From: Corynebacterium sp. zg-331
GTDB taxonomy: Bacteria; Actinomycetota; Actinomycetes; Mycobacteriales; Mycobacteriaceae
Direction of reading: 5' to 3'
Assembly (NCBI RefSeq): GCF_014267345.1
Contig: NZ_JACMYD010000002.1
Span: 62,001 to 126,000 of the forward strand
Length of the DNA: 64,000 nucleotides
The notes under the pieces are model-generated. The model was not told where the DNA came from, searched no databases, and was given only the letters and a program-made list of their open reading frames with translations. A program made the translations under genes and the position numbers. Shown one piece after another: positions 43,479 through 53,205 of this stretch; position 1 is the first letter of the stretch; every line of letters begins with the position of its first letter.

Positions 43479-44960
43479 TTAATGGGCGGGCCCGGCCTCC
43501 CGGTGTCCCACCGGCACGCGGCGCACCAGGAGGGACAGCAGCAGCGCCACCACCGCAAAGGCCGTTCCCAGCAGGAAAGCCCAGTGGGTTCCGTGGGCGG
43601 TGGCAGCCTGCATCGTCGCGCCATCGGCCAGCGCCGTCTTGGTGCCCCGGCCCAGCATCATGATCAGCAGCGCGGTGCCCATGGCCCCCGCCAGCTGTTG
43701 CAGTGTGTTCAGCGAGGCGGAGCCGTGACCGTACAGGGTGGCCGGCAGCGCGCCCAGGGCGGTGGTCATCAGCGGGGTGATGGAAAGACCCAGAGACACC
43801 GAGAAACAGACGTGCATGATCATCACCGCCAGCAGGCCGCTGTGCTCGGTGAGGGTAGACATCGCCACCAGCGAGCCCACGAGCATCATCGCTCCGGGCA
43901 CGAGCAGCGGGCGCGGGCCCACGCGATCAAAGATGCGGCCCACGAACGGGGAGAGCAGGCCGTTGAGCAGCCCGCCCGGCAGCAGGATCAACCCGGTGGT
44001 GCGCTCCGAGAAGTCCAGGGAGGTTTGCAGGTACAGCGGCAGGATGGTCACCGCGCCCAGCAGCGCGCCAAAGACCATGAGCAGCACGGAGACCGGAATG
44101 ATGAAATCCCGCAGGGCGAAGACCCGCAGGTCCAGCAGGGCGCGGCCCGAGGGGATCAGGGCGCGCTGGCGCAGCACGAAGGCGACGAGAGCCGCCACGC
44201 CCACCACCGCCAGCGCGAGGACCCGACCGCGCGCGGTGCTCTGGGGATCGAAGAGCTCGCCCAGGGAACTCAACGCGTAGATCAGGGAGCCAAAGGCCAC
44301 GGCGGAGAGCAGCACGGAGAGAACGTCCAGCGGGGTGCGGGAGGTCTCCCCGATGTTACGCAGGAAGATCAGGCCGCACACCAGCACGATCGCCACCAGC
44401 GGCACCATCACCCAAAACAGCCAGTGCCAGCTGTACGCCTCCAGGATGAGCCCGGAGACCGTGGGACCCAACGCCGGGGCCACGGCCATCACGATGGAGA
44501 TGGTGCCCATCACCGCGCCGCGGCGCTGGGCCGGCACCACCGTCATGGCCACGGTCATCAGCAGCGGCATGATCAGCGCCGTGCCCGCCGCCTGTAACAC
44601 GCGGCCGGCCAGCAGCACGCCAAAGACCGGGGCGGAGGCGGCCACCACCGTGCCGAGGAGGAAGGAGAACAGCGCCATCAGGAAGATGGTGCGGGTGCTC
44701 CACCGTTGCAGCACGTAGCCGGTGGTGGGGATCACGATGGCCATGGTGAGCATGAAGCCCGTGGTGAGCCACTGGGCCTCCTCCGGTTCGATGCCGAAGT
44801 CCGCCATGATGGCGGGCAAGGCCACCGAGAGGATCGTTTCATTGAGGAACATCATCATGACGGCAAAGACGAGCACCACCAGGACGACGATCACGGAACC
44901 GGGGATCTTCACGTCCTCAGAAGGGGAATCTAGAGGAGCGGAAGGCTCATTGTCAGACAT
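43479..44960 (-). CDS. MFS drug exporter, DHA2 (EmrB/QacA) type
   Basis: 493 residues from the ATG at 44960, with GGAAAGG 9 nt upstream. About 14 hydrophobic helices; helix-1 motif FLNETILSVALPAI, loop motif RWSTRTIFLMA, and motif-C-like GPTVSGLILE mark the 14-span drug:H+ antiporter group. Encoded 39 nt downstream of a TetR regulator on the same strand, so likely an inducible multidrug exporter. Substrate unknown. Confidence 0.92.
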   Translation of the reverse strand: MSDNEPSAPLDSPSEDVKIPGSVIVVLVVLVFAVMMMFLNETILSVALPAIMADFGIEPEEAQWLTTGFMLTMAIVIPTTGYVLQRWSTRTIFLMALFSFLLGTVVAASAPVFGVLLAGRVLQAAGTALIMPLLMTVAMTVVPAQRRGAVMGTISIVMAVAPALGPTVSGLILEAYSWHWLFWVMVPLVAIVLVCGLIFLRNIGETSRTPLDVLSVLLSAVAFGSLIYALSSLGELFDPQSTARGRVLALAVVGVAALVAFVLRQRALIPSGRALLDLRVFALRDFIIPVSVLLMVFGALLGAVTILPLYLQTSLDFSERTTGLILLPGGLLNGLLSPFVGRIFDRVGPRPLLVPGAMMLVGSLVAMSTLTEHSGLLAVMIMHVCFSVSLGLSITPLMTTALGALPATLYGHGSASLNTLQQLAGAMGTALLIMMLGRGTKTALADGATMQAATAHGTHWAFLLGTAFAVVALLLSLLVRRVPVGHREAGPAH

Positions 44961-44999
44961 AAAAAGAGGCCTTTCCACTTTTAACACAAAAGAGGATCG

Positions 45000-45575
45000 T
45001 TACCTTAGCATTCTGCGCAGCCCGTTCTCCACATGGAACAGGGGTTCGCCCAGCAAGGCGGACTGGACCAATGATCCCTGGGCCAGGGCCAGCACCAGGC
45101 CCGTGCCCTCCCGCGCGCGATCCGCCGGGTCGGGCGCGCCCTCCTGGACGTACCAGGCTTCCAGGTAGCCCTGCACCGCCTGGCGGGCCCCGCCGATCAC
45201 CTCGCCCGCCACCGCCCGCATGTCCGCGTCGTGAACGGCCTGCCCCCACATCTGCACGATCATCCTCGATCCCTCTTCCCCCTCCCGCAGCACCGCGAAG
45301 AAGGCCTCCAGCGCCTCCTCGGGGGGAGGCACCTCGCCCGTGGGGGTGCGCTTAAGCACGCTCAGCCGCTGCCCCAGCACCTGGTGCGCGACAGCCTGAA
45401 AGAGCTCCTTCTTACCGGGGAAGTAGCCGTAGATCGCCCCGGCGGACATGCCGGAGGCCGCGATGATCTCCGCCATCGAGGCCCCGGCGAAGCCCCGCTC
45501 CTGCAGTACCTTCACGGCAGCGTCGATCACGCACTGGCGGCGCAATTGGCGGCGCTCCTCGCTGATTTTCGGCAT
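45000..45575 (-). CDS. TetR-family regulator of the exporter
   Basis: 191 residues from the ATG at 45575 (MPKISEERR). N-terminal helix-turn-helix typical of TetR (VIDAAVKVLQERGFAGASMA, then GMSAGAIYGYFPGKKELF), with a divergent helical ligand domain. It lies immediately upstream of the MFS exporter and divergent from a DUF3533-like gene; two inverted repeats in the 98-bp intergenic region are likely operators, suggesting it represses both sides. Confidence 0.9.
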   Translation of the reverse strand: MPKISEERRQLRRQCVIDAAVKVLQERGFAGASMAEIIAASGMSAGAIYGYFPGKKELFQAVAHQVLGQRLSVLKRTPTGEVPPPEEALEAFFAVLREGEEGSRMIVQMWGQAVHDADMRAVAGEVIGGARQAVQGYLEAWYVQEGAPDPADRAREGTGLVLALAQGSLVQSALLGEPLFHVENGLRRMLR

Positions 45576-45590
45576 GCCCCAACCATAAAA

Positions 45591-45605
45591 AGCGAACGTT
45601 CCGCT
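45591..45605. promoter_or_regulatory. Candidate TetR operator, proximal to tetR
   Basis: AGCGAACGTTCCGCT contains a perfect 8-bp palindrome GAACGTTC with near-symmetric flanks, 15 nt upstream of the tetR start. It shares the GAAC...TTC core with the second site at 45637-45658. Confidence 0.45.
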
Positions 45606-45636
45606 TGACAAGCGCCCGGGGCCGGGGCATCATCCC

Positions 45637-45658
45637 AAAAAGAACGAACATTCTTTTT
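45637..45658. promoter_or_regulatory. Candidate TetR operator, proximal to the divergent gene
   Basis: AAAAAGAA-N6-TTCTTTTT, an exact 8-bp inverted repeat just before the ribosome-binding site (AAAGG) of the gene at 45674. Binding here would block that gene's transcription or initiation. Confidence 0.45.
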
Positions 45659-45673
45659 TGAAAGGTGCGCACC

Positions 45674-46714
45674 ATGCCCCACCAGACCCCTCACTCCGAG
45701 GACAAGCCCGCCTGGAGCAGGCCGCTGCTCGTCGCCCTGGCCGCCGCCCTCGCCGTCACCCTGGCCCTGCTGGCCTTCGCGTGGCCCTCCTTCACCTCCA
45801 CCCCCAAGGACCTCCCCGTCAGCGTGGTTGCCAGCGAGCCCGCCTACGACGCCCTCACGCAGTCCATGCGGCAGCAGGACGCACCCTTCGAACTCGCCCG
45901 CGCGGATTCTCGGGAGGAGGCAGAAGACCTCATCGCCCGCCGCGAGGCCTACGGCGCGTTCCTCATCCCGCAGGACCCCGCCGCCCCCGCCGAGGTGCTC
46001 ACCGCCCCCGCCGCGAACAACTCCGTGGCCACCATGATGGACACAGCGGGCACCGCCCTGCACAAGCAGCGCATCGGCGCCGCCCTCGCCTCCGGGAGCG
46101 TCACCGACCCCCAGGCCCTCAGCCGCCTCCTTCAGCAGAGCCTTAAAGGCCCCACCGTGACCGAGGTCGCCCCGCTCTCCGAGGACGACCCCCAGGGCAG
46201 CGGGCTGGCCGTGGCGGCCTTCCCCCTCACGCTCGGCGGCATCATCGGCGGCGTGCTCATCTCCCTCAAGGTGCGCGGGCGCGGCCCCCGCCTCGCCGCG
46301 ATCCTGGCCTACTCGGCGCTGGCCGCCAGCGCCCTCCTGCCGATCCTGCACGCCTGGTTCGGCTTCCTCCCCACGGCGAGCGCGCCGCTCTGGGGCGCCC
46401 TCGCGCTCGGCATCGGCGCCACGGCCGCCCTGGTCACGGGCCTGCACAGCCTCCTGGCCTTCCTCGGCATAGGCCTCGGCGCCGTCATCACCATGTTCCT
46501 CGGCAACCCCCTCTCCGGGGCCACGCTGCCCCTGGAGTTCCTGCCCTGGCACTTCGACGCGATCGGGCGCTCCCTCGTCCCCGGCGCCACCCAGGAACTC
46601 CTGCGCACCCTCAGCTACTTCCCCGAGGCCAGCACAGCCCACGCCTGGTGGACGCTGACCGCCTGGACGGCCCTCAGCCTGCTGTGCCTCGCCGTGGGCA
46701 GGCGCCAGCGCTAG
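45674..46714 (+). CDS. DUF3533/YhgE-Pip-like membrane protein
   Basis: 346 residues from the ATG at 45674 (AAAGG 8 nt upstream). One N-terminal helix, an extracytoplasmic domain of about 150 residues (SVVASEPAYDALTQSM, ANNSVATMMDTAGTAL), then about six helices ending in a short basic tail. This is the ABC-2/YhgE-Pip or DUF3533 layout found in exporters and in type VII-linked or drug-resistance loci. Divergent from tetR and probably co-regulated with the MFS exporter. Function unknown. Confidence 0.72.
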   Translation: MPHQTPHSEDKPAWSRPLLVALAAALAVTLALLAFAWPSFTSTPKDLPVSVVASEPAYDALTQSMRQQDAPFELARADSREEAEDLIARREAYGAFLIPQDPAAPAEVLTAPAANNSVATMMDTAGTALHKQRIGAALASGSVTDPQALSRLLQQSLKGPTVTEVAPLSEDDPQGSGLAVAAFPLTLGGIIGGVLISLKVRGRGPRLAAILAYSALAASALLPILHAWFGFLPTASAPLWGALALGIGATAALVTGLHSLLAFLGIGLGAVITMFLGNPLSGATLPLEFLPWHFDAIGRSLVPGATQELLRTLSYFPEASTAHAWWTLTAWTALSLLCLAVGRRQR

Positions 46715-46726
46715 CCGCTGAGCACA

Positions 46727-46783
46727 ATCGACGCCCTCCCTCCCGCACGTCATCTGCGCACGCGCGGAAGGGAGGGCGTCGAT
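46727..46783. terminator. Long bidirectional hairpin between the DUF3533-like gene and lysS
   Basis: Exact 15-bp stem ATCGACGCCCTCCCT/AGGGAGGGCGTCGAT, extended by CCGC/GCGG after one mismatch. It lies between the convergent ends of the plus-strand gene and lysS and can terminate both. Confidence 0.85.
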
Positions 46784-46796
46784 CTGCCCGGGGTTG

Positions 46797-48374
46797 CTAC
46801 GCCTCCGGCTTGACCATCGGGAAGAGCACCGTCTCCCGGATTCCCAGGCCGGTCAGGGCCATGAGCAGGCGATCAATGCCCATGCCCGTGCCCGAGGTGG
46901 GCGGCATACCCTGCTCCATGGCGGCGAGGAAGTCCTCGTCGAGCACCATCGCCTCGTCGTCCCCGCCGGCGGCCAGGCGCGCCTGATCCTCGAAGCGCTC
47001 GCGCTGGATCACCGGGTCCACCAGCTCGGAGTAGCCCGTGGCCAGCTCGAAGCCGCGCACGTAGAGGTCCCACTTTTCCGTGACCCGGGGCTGGGAGCGG
47101 TGATCGCGGGTCAGCGGGGAGGTCTCCACGGGGAAGTTCTTGACGAACACCGGGCCGTCGAGCTGATCGGAGCACAGGTGCTCCCAGATCTCCTCCACGA
47201 ACTTGCCATGGCCCCAGCCGCCCTTCTTCGGCCACTCCAGGCCGATGGCGTCTGCCAGCGCGCGCAGCTCCTCCACGGTGGAGTCCACGGTGACCTCCGG
47301 CTGGCCGGGGTACTTGCGGGCCAGGGCCTCGTTGAGGGAGGGATACATCTCCATCTCGCGCCACTGCCCACCCAGGTCGTACTCGGTGCCGTCGGCCAGC
47401 GTCACGGTGGTGGAGCCAAAGACCTCCATCGCCACGGCCTGGATCAGCTCGCGGGTCAGGCGCGCGCCGTCCTCGTAGGTGCCGTAGGCCTGATAGGTCT
47501 CCAGCATCCCAAACTCCGGGCTGTGCGAGGAATCCACGCCTTCGTTACGGAAGTTGCGGTTCACCTCGAACACCCGCTCCATGCCGCCCACCACGCAGCG
47601 CTTCAAGTACAGCTCCGGGGCGATGCGCAGGTACAGGTCGATGTCGAGGGCGTTGGAGTGCGTGATGAAGGGGCGCGCCGCCGCGCCCCCGTGGAGGGTC
47701 TGAAGCATCGGCGTTTCTACCTCCAGGAAGCCCTGCCCCTCCAGGAAGCGGCGCAGCGCCCGCATGACCTTGATCCTGGTGAGCGCGTTGGTGCGCGCCT
47801 GTTCCCTCATGATCAGGTCGGTGTACCGCTGGCGCACCCGGGTATCCTCGGCCATCTCGGCGAAGGAAACAGGCAGGGGCCGCAGCGCCTTGGACACCAT
47901 CGCCCAGCCGCTCGCCATCACGGAGAGCTCGCCACGCTTGGAGGCCACCACCCGGCCGCGCACGGAGACGAAGTCGCCCAGATCGACGTCCGCCTTCCAG
48001 GAATCCAGGCTTTCTTGGCCCACCTCCGCGAGGGAAAGCATGGCCTGGATCGTGGTGCCGTCGCCCTCCTGCAGGGTGGCAAAGCACAGCTTGCCGGTGT
48101 TGCGCATGAACATCAGGCGGCCCGCTACGGAGACGACCTCCCCCGTTTCCTCGCCGGGGGTGAGCACCGTGGCCGTGATCGCCTCCGACGCGACGGAATC
48201 GCCTTCCCTGTCCACCCGGTACCGGGAGCGCAGATCCTGAATGGAGGTGGTGCGATCCACCTCCACCGGGTACGGCTCTATCCCCTGTTCCAGCAGGCGC
48301 GCGCGCTTGTCGCGGCGAATGCGCAGCTGCTCGGGAAGCTCAACCTGATCCTTGGTGTCCTTAGCGTTCGTCAC
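46797..48374 (-). CDS. lysS: Lysyl-tRNA synthetase (class II)
   Basis: 525 residues from the GTG at 48374 ([18 protein letters not shown]), the conserved corynebacterial start; the open frame further upstream is an Arg-rich artefact. OB-fold anticodon domain, then class II motifs ([37 protein letters not shown]). Overlaps the end of the panC-like gene by 14 nt. No tRNA-dependent leader was seen. Confidence 0.95.
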   Translation of the reverse strand: MTNAKDTKDQVELPEQLRIRRDKRARLLEQGIEPYPVEVDRTTSIQDLRSRYRVDREGDSVASEAITATVLTPGEETGEVVSVAGRLMFMRNTGKLCFATLQEGDGTTIQAMLSLAEVGQESLDSWKADVDLGDFVSVRGRVVASKRGELSVMASGWAMVSKALRPLPVSFAEMAEDTRVRQRYTDLIMREQARTNALTRIKVMRALRRFLEGQGFLEVETPMLQTLHGGAAARPFITHSNALDIDLYLRIAPELYLKRCVVGGMERVFEVNRNFRNEGVDSSHSPEFGMLETYQAYGTYEDGARLTRELIQAVAMEVFGSTTVTLADGTEYDLGGQWREMEMYPSLNEALARKYPGQPEVTVDSTVEELRALADAIGLEWPKKGGWGHGKFVEEIWEHLCSDQLDGPVFVKNFPVETSPLTRDHRSQPRVTEKWDLYVRGFELATGYSELVDPVIQRERFEDQARLAAGGDDEAMVLDEDFLAAMEQGMPPTSGTGMGIDRLLMALTGLGIRETVLFPMVKPEA

Positions 48375-49275
48375 GAGTGTCAAGGGTAGCCGATAGCACA
48401 TCCGGGGCGTTGCCCTGGCGCGCGTGCCGCCCGGACGGTCCCTCCTCCTGCGCCGCCTCCTCGGCGTGCGCCTCAAGGTGACGGAAACCGATGCCCACCG
48501 GCACGCCCACGTTATCGATCAGGCGCACCTTCCCGAACTTGGCCGCTACCAGCAGCCGGGCCTCGCCCTTCTCCGGGGGTTCGCCCATGCCCATCGAGCG
48601 CAGCTCCAGGTATTCCGGGGTCACCTTCGCGGCCTCCAGCACGCCGCGCGCGGCGTCGAGCACCGCGGCGGCCCCGCCCTCGGCGGCGTGGGCACCGGCG
48701 GTCAGCGCCGCCGAGAGCGCCAGCGCCTTGGCGCGATCCTTTTCCGGCACCCGGGCGTTGCGCAGAGACACCGCCAGGCCGTTGGGCATCCGCACCGTGG
48801 GAACCCCGTGCACCCGCACCCCCATGTGGAAGTCCGTCATGGCGGTCTGCACGCATACCGCCAGCTCGTAGTCCTTCTCCCCCACCATCACATCCGTGGC
48901 CTGGGTAATCTGCGTGAGGATGACGATCCGGGTGAGGTCGATGGCCAGGTCGTCCACGAACTCCAGGCCCCAGTCCCGGGGATAGACCACGGTGCGCACG
49001 CCCTGCGGGTGTAGATCCTGCCGCGTGTATCGATAAATCACATCGGTATCGAGCACCGCCAGCCGGGAGCGATCCACCTCGCCCGAGACCGCCACGATCA
49101 CCACGGCGCCCGGCACCCGGCGCGCCGCGCGCACCAGGGATATGTGCCCCGCGTGAATAGCCGATCCCAGGGGAACCAGCACCACCGGCTTGCCCGTCTT
49201 GCGAAATGCCCGGGCGATCATGGCAACCCGATCCGCGGAATGCACCTCGGTGGCCTCGCCCCTTCGGAACGTCAT
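48361..49275 (-). CDS. Pantothenate synthetase-like protein (diverged PanC)
   Basis: 304 residues from the ATG at 49275, which has AGGAGG 7 nt upstream. Nucleotidyltransferase fold with HxGH as HAGH and the block [12 protein letters not shown], then [15 protein letters not shown], matching PanC. However, the usual PTMGxLHxGH reads [11 protein letters not shown] and the FVNPxQF strand is replaced by VAVSGEV, so it differs at the substrate site. C. glutamicum makes pantothenate with a separate panBC locus, so this may be a paralogue with another role. GTG/ATG-type overlap with the upstream gene. Confidence 0.75.
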   Translation of the reverse strand: MTFRRGEATEVHSADRVAMIARAFRKTGKPVVLVPLGSAIHAGHISLVRAARRVPGAVVIVAVSGEVDRSRLAVLDTDVIYRYTRQDLHPQGVRTVVYPRDWGLEFVDDLAIDLTRIVILTQITQATDVMVGEKDYELAVCVQTAMTDFHMGVRVHGVPTVRMPNGLAVSLRNARVPEKDRAKALALSAALTAGAHAAEGGAAAVLDAARGVLEAAKVTPEYLELRSMGMGEPPEKGEARLLVAAKFGKVRLIDNVGVPVGIGFRHLEAHAEEAAQEEGPSGRHARQGNAPDVLSATLDTRDER

Positions 49276-50003
49276 GGTTTGTCCTCCTGCATCGCCCACA
49301 GCTCCACTTCTTCTCTTCCGTCTCGCTCCGCCGCTCGGCGCGCGAGCTGCGCGAACAACCGCGCCCGTCCCGGATCGACGATGCCGGAAAGCTGACGATC
49401 CAACTCGGGGGCATCGGCCAGCACCGAGATACTACTCGGGACACGGGCGACCCACTCTGCGGCCTCAGCAGAACCCTCCAGGGCCGCGCGCAGCGCGCGA
49501 TCGGCCTCCTCCTGCACGTCCCGGGCGAAGCGATACCAGCTTAGCCCCGTGGCCAACGCCAGGCGGCGCTCCCCCGGCACCAGCACGGCCTTCCCGCCCA
49601 ACTCCCGGGCCAAGAGCTCCAGCACCGTCTTGGCTAACTCATCTCCGTAGTCCACCGCCCACCAGCCCGGCGACAGGGGAACCAGGCTGCCCACCACCGC
49701 CCCGGCCCTCGTGGCCGGGGCCAGCGGCTCCAGCGATGCCCCCGGCAGTACGTGGAAAACGATGTGGTGGGGGCGAAGATGCGGCTCCACGAGGGTCACC
49801 GCCCCGGGCAGTTCCCGCTCCCCCACCCCCAGCAGGATCGCCTGGAGGGCCTCCGCCCGGGCCGCCCCCTCCTCGGTGGGCGCGAGCCGGGTAAGAGCGT
49901 GCCCCGCCCGGCCTAATCCCTGCGCTATGTACTCAGCGACCCGCCAAGCGCCGCTTTGCTCCCGCCCGGGCCATACCCCCACCCTCATCCGAGGGGGCTT
50001 CAC
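49272..50003 (-). CDS. Rossmann-like/DUF2520-type protein
   Basis: 243 residues; GTG start at 50003 overlapping the upstream stop (GTGA), with GGGGAG close upstream. Position just before panC matches the Rv3603c-type Rossmann/DUF2520 gene of Mycobacterium. The N-terminus is rather basic and lacks a clear GxGxxG dinucleotide motif; the C-terminal half is helical (VLELLARELGGKAV, YRFARDVQEEADRALRAAL), as in DUF2520 proteins. Assignment rests mostly on synteny and pattern. Confidence 0.6.
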   Translation of the reverse strand: MKPPRMRVGVWPGREQSGAWRVAEYIAQGLGRAGHALTRLAPTEEGAARAEALQAILLGVGERELPGAVTLVEPHLRPHHIVFHVLPGASLEPLAPATRAGAVVGSLVPLSPGWWAVDYGDELAKTVLELLARELGGKAVLVPGERRLALATGLSWYRFARDVQEEADRALRAALEGSAEAAEWVARVPSSISVLADAPELDRQLSGIVDPGRARLFAQLARRAAERDGREEVELWAMQEDKP

Positions 50004-50926
50004 TGCTCCCCCCGACGCATGTTCGCCATCAGTTCCGCCACGGACAGCCCCCCGGAGTGCTCATCGGCGCGGCGCCGCCCCCGGCCGCCCACAGCGGACG
50101 CCTCGGTCTCCGGCGGCACGACCGCGATCTCCGCGGTGTCCTCCACGCTCGGTTCGAGGGGCGAGGCCGCCTCGTGGTGACCCGCGGACTCATTCGGCCG
50201 GGGAACCTCCGCCGCGGCGGCGCGACGGCTGCCCCGATAGGCATGGGCCTCGGAGTCCAGCACGTGCGCCAGCTCCGGGGAGATGGAGCGCGCCGCCTCC
50301 GCCGCGCCGTCGGTATGTCCGAGCCTGCCCGCCACCGCGTCCACGGAGGGGGCACCGGCGATGTGGCCGGTCTTCTCGGTCACCACGGGGGGCACCGCGT
50401 TTTCCAGTTCCTGGAGCCGCCAGGCCTGCGCGCGCAGGGCGGCTGGCTCGTATTCGAAGGCATGGCCCTGAAGATCCTCAAGCTTGCTGCGCACCTCGTC
50501 GATCCCGGCGCGAATCTCACCGAGCAGCGCGATCTCCTCCTCGCTGAGGCCCCGGGAGTCCGCATCACCGCGCCGGCTCTCGGCGACCTGCGCCCGCGCC
50601 TGGGCCTCGCGCAGCTCGGAGCGGTGCAGACGCTGCTCATAAGCCAACTGTTCGCCGGCGCGCTGCACCTGGCGCCGATACCGGCTAACCAGGAAAAACC
50701 CGATGACGCAGGCCCACAAGGCCGCCAGGAGGGCCAATTTTAAGGCCGCGTGGGAATCGGTGAACTGCATGACGACGCTGGCCGCCAGCGCCAGGACCAC
50801 CAGCACCACCAGGAGCACCTGGCCGCCATCGGTGCCCGCGCCACGACCGTGGCGGCGCGTGTGTGCGCCGTGGGCGGCGCGACGCGAGGTGGGCTCGGGG
50901 TTCCGGTCCGACTGCGGCGTACTCAT
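50000..50926 (-). CDS. DUF6779-like membrane protein
   Basis: 308 residues from the ATG at 50926 (MSTPQSDRNPEPT); the longer open frame above it belongs to the neighbouring gene. Basic cytoplasmic N-terminus, two hydrophobic helices at about residues 37-55 and 62-82 (VLLVVLVVLALAASVVM; LALLAALWACVIGFFLVS), then a long Glu/Ala/Arg-rich region likely to form coiled coil, and a low-complexity C-terminus. It resembles the Rv3604c-type protein in the same place. Function unknown. Confidence 0.72.
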   Translation of the reverse strand: MSTPQSDRNPEPTSRRAAHGAHTRRHGRGAGTDGGQVLLVVLVVLALAASVVMQFTDSHAALKLALLAALWACVIGFFLVSRYRRQVQRAGEQLAYEQRLHRSELREAQARAQVAESRRGDADSRGLSEEEIALLGEIRAGIDEVRSKLEDLQGHAFEYEPAALRAQAWRLQELENAVPPVVTEKTGHIAGAPSVDAVAGRLGHTDGAAEAARSISPELAHVLDSEAHAYRGSRRAAAAEVPRPNESAGHHEAASPLEPSVEDTAEIAVVPPETEASAVGGRGRRRADEHSGGLSVAELMANMRRGEQ

Positions 50927-50936
50927 GCCGTCTAAC

Positions 50937-51404
50937 TTACCTAACCCCCTCCGAACCGGAGGGAGGCGACACCTCGCAACTGCGCTCCAGGAACACCCCG
51001 GCGGCGGCCAGTACCACCCCGCCCAGGGCGGAGGCCACCACGCCCGGCGCATCCTGTCCGGCCGCCGCGAGTTCCTCGGCCCGGGGCACCACGTAAACGC
51101 CCATGCCCAGGTAGGCTCCGCCGATGAGCGCGCCCGTCCACGCCGAGGCCTTGCCCACCACCAGAAACTGCGCCGCCATGACCGGGTTGAGCTGGCTGCG
51201 GTCCATACCGATGCGCCCTTCCTTGCGCCGGGAACGCACCTTGGCCGCCAGATACAAGCAGACCACGGCCATCGCCCAGAGCGTGATAGAGACCGCGACG
51301 GGAATGGGCGGCAGGGAACCATAGAAGCGCCAGGTGGCGATCGCCACCAGGGCGGCCACGAAGCCACCCACGGCCACCAGGAGCGCCACGGAGGTCTTTT
51401 TCAT
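50937..51404 (-). CDS. DUF3180 membrane protein
   Basis: 155 residues from the ATG at 51404, overlapping the folK stop. Four hydrophobic helices (about residues 4-24, 34-54, 78-104, 121-140), the layout of actinobacterial DUF3180 proteins, which always follow folK (Rv3605c position). Role unknown. Confidence 0.8.
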   Translation of the reverse strand: MKKTSVALLVAVGGFVAALVAIATWRFYGSLPPIPVAVSITLWAMAVVCLYLAAKVRSRRKEGRIGMDRSQLNPVMAAQFLVVGKASAWTGALIGGAYLGMGVYVVPRAEELAAAGQDAPGVVASALGGVVLAAAGVFLERSCEVSPPSGSEGVR

Positions 51405-51928
51405 GGCTGCCCGCCCCCGGGTTCCGCGTCGAGGAGGGGACCCAGGGCGACGATGCGCGCTACCTCCTCCTCCGGCAGGGCGTCTAGCCAGTGGGTCACC
51501 GCGCGCCCGCGCACCCGGGCGTGCGGGTCGGCGCGAAGCCAGGGAACCAGCACGAAGGCGCGGCGGTGCGCCCAGGGGTGCGGCAGGGTAAGCACCGGGT
51601 CCTCGGAAAGAATCTCCCGGCCGTCGCGGTGGGCCTGCACCACATCGACGTCGAGGGTGCGCGGCCCCCACCGGCGCAGCCGCACTCGCTCGGCGGCCTC
51701 CTCCAGGCCCTGGCAGCGGTGCAGCAGCGCCAGGGGTTCCTCGGCCACCTCCACGATCAGCACGGCATTGAGGAATTCCCCCTGATCCTCCACCCCCCAC
51801 GGCGGGGTGGCATACACCGGGGAGGCCGCCAGGATCTGTCCGTCAAACTCCCGGGTCACCGTGCGCAGCAGCGCCCAGCGATCCTCCATATTCGATCCGA
51901 TGGACAGCACCGCGCGCGTCGTGCTCAT
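51401..51928 (-). CDS. folK: 2-amino-4-hydroxy-6-hydroxymethyldihydropteridine pyrophosphokinase
   Basis: 175 residues. Transfers pyrophosphate from ATP to the pterin in folate synthesis. [10 protein letters not shown] start block, the pterin-site region, and the signature [11 protein letters not shown] are present. ATGA overlap with folB upstream. Confidence 0.95.
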   Translation of the reverse strand: MSTTRAVLSIGSNMEDRWALLRTVTREFDGQILAASPVYATPPWGVEDQGEFLNAVLIVEVAEEPLALLHRCQGLEEAAERVRLRRWGPRTLDVDVVQAHRDGREILSEDPVLTLPHPWAHRRAFVLVPWLRADPHARVRGRAVTHWLDALPEEEVARIVALGPLLDAEPGGGQP

Positions 51929-52323
51929 CGTCGTCCTCCCCGCTCGGGAGCGGAGGCGTGCTTGCGGGAGCGTCGCGCCACCGCCGCCACGTCGCCAAAG
52001 GCCAGGGGGATGGGGGCCTGGGGTTTATGCACGGTGACCTCCACGGCGTGGAGAAGGTCAAAGCGGGCCATCGCGCTATCCGCGATCTCGGCGGCCACCG
52101 TCTCGATGAGATCGCGCGGGGGGCCGGTGACCACCCGGTGCGCCAGCTCGGCCAGCTCCGCGTAGTTGAGGGTGAGGGCAAGATCGTCGCCCGCCGCGGC
52201 CGGCCTGGCGTCCAGCCAGCAGGTGACGTCTACCAGGAAGTCCTGCCCCTCGCGCCTTTCCTCGGGAAATACTCCGTGGTAGCCGTAGCAGGCCAGTCCC
52301 GTCAGCTCGATCCTATCCGCCAT
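51925..52323 (-). CDS. folB: Dihydroneopterin aldolase
   Basis: 132 residues. FolB/FolX family ([17 protein letters not shown] block; catalytic Glu and Lys regions), cleaving dihydroneopterin to the hydroxymethyl pterin. Tyr-rich N-terminus as in the family. It lies 9 nt after folP and overlaps folK. Confidence 0.94.
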   Translation of the reverse strand: MADRIELTGLACYGYHGVFPEERREGQDFLVDVTCWLDARPAAAGDDLALTLNYAELAELAHRVVTGPPRDLIETVAAEIADSAMARFDLLHAVEVTVHKPQAPIPLAFGDVAAVARRSRKHASAPERGGRR

Positions 52324-52332
52324 AGCGCTCTC

Positions 52333-53196
52333 CTACTCCTTGTCTACGCCCTGCCCGGCCGCGGCGCGCCAGCGCGCGGCCACGTCCACGGCATCGCGCG
52401 ATACCCCCACCTCGTGCACCCGCACGCCCCACGCCCCGAGCTGGGCGGACAGCGCGGTGACCGCGGCGGTGGCGGGATCCGCGTCCACGGGGGTGGCGCT
52501 GAGGCCCCGGTCCGCCCGGATCTCCGTGAGGAAACGCTTGCGCGAGGCCCCCACCAGCAGGGGAAAATCCCCGGCGATGAACTCCGGCAGCGCCCCCAGC
52601 AGCGCCCAGTTATCCGCGGCGGACTTTGCGAAGCCCAGGCCCGGGTCGAGCACGATGTTCCCGGCAGCCACCCCGGCGGCCAGGGCGCGCTCCACCAGGC
52701 GGTGCAGGGTGGCGCGCACGTCGGCCACCACGCCGCCCTCGTGATGGGCCCGACCCGCGGCGTCGCCAAAACGCACGGCCTTCCAGTGCATGAGGCACAC
52801 CGGGACGTCCGCCTGCGCCATCACCGCCGGCATATCCGCATCGGCCAGCGCTCCGGAGACGTCGTTGATCATGCTCACCCCGGCCTCGGCCGCAGCCGCC
52901 GCCGTGCGCGCGCGCATCGTGTCCACGGAGGTGGCGATGCCCTCGGCGGCCAGCGCCCGGATCACCGGGATCACGCGCCGATGCTCCGTCTCCGGGTCCA
53001 CGCGAGTGGCGCCCGGGCGGGTGGATTCCCCGCCCACGTCGATCATGTCCGCCCCCGCCGCCACCAACCGGTGTGCGTGCGTCACCGCGGCATCGAGGTC
53101 GAGGTAGCGGCCGCCGTCGGAGAAGGAATCCTCGGTGACGTTGAGGATACCCATCACCAAGCATCGGCCCGGCACCGTGAGATCGGCTACGCGCAT
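52333..53196 (-). CDS. folP: Dihydropteroate synthase
   Basis: 287 residues. Target of sulfonamides; joins p-aminobenzoate to the pterin pyrophosphate. TIM-barrel signatures GILNVTEDSFSDGG and DMIDVGGESTRPGA, plus CLMHWK and VGASRKRFL are intact. 9 nt after folE. Confidence 0.96.
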   Translation of the reverse strand: MRVADLTVPGRCLVMGILNVTEDSFSDGGRYLDLDAAVTHAHRLVAAGADMIDVGGESTRPGATRVDPETEHRRVIPVIRALAAEGIATSVDTMRARTAAAAAEAGVSMINDVSGALADADMPAVMAQADVPVCLMHWKAVRFGDAAGRAHHEGGVVADVRATLHRLVERALAAGVAAGNIVLDPGLGFAKSAADNWALLGALPEFIAGDFPLLVGASRKRFLTEIRADRGLSATPVDADPATAAVTALSAQLGAWGVRVHEVGVSRDAVDVAARWRAAAGQGVDKE

Positions 53197-53205
53197 GGCT
53201 CCGCC

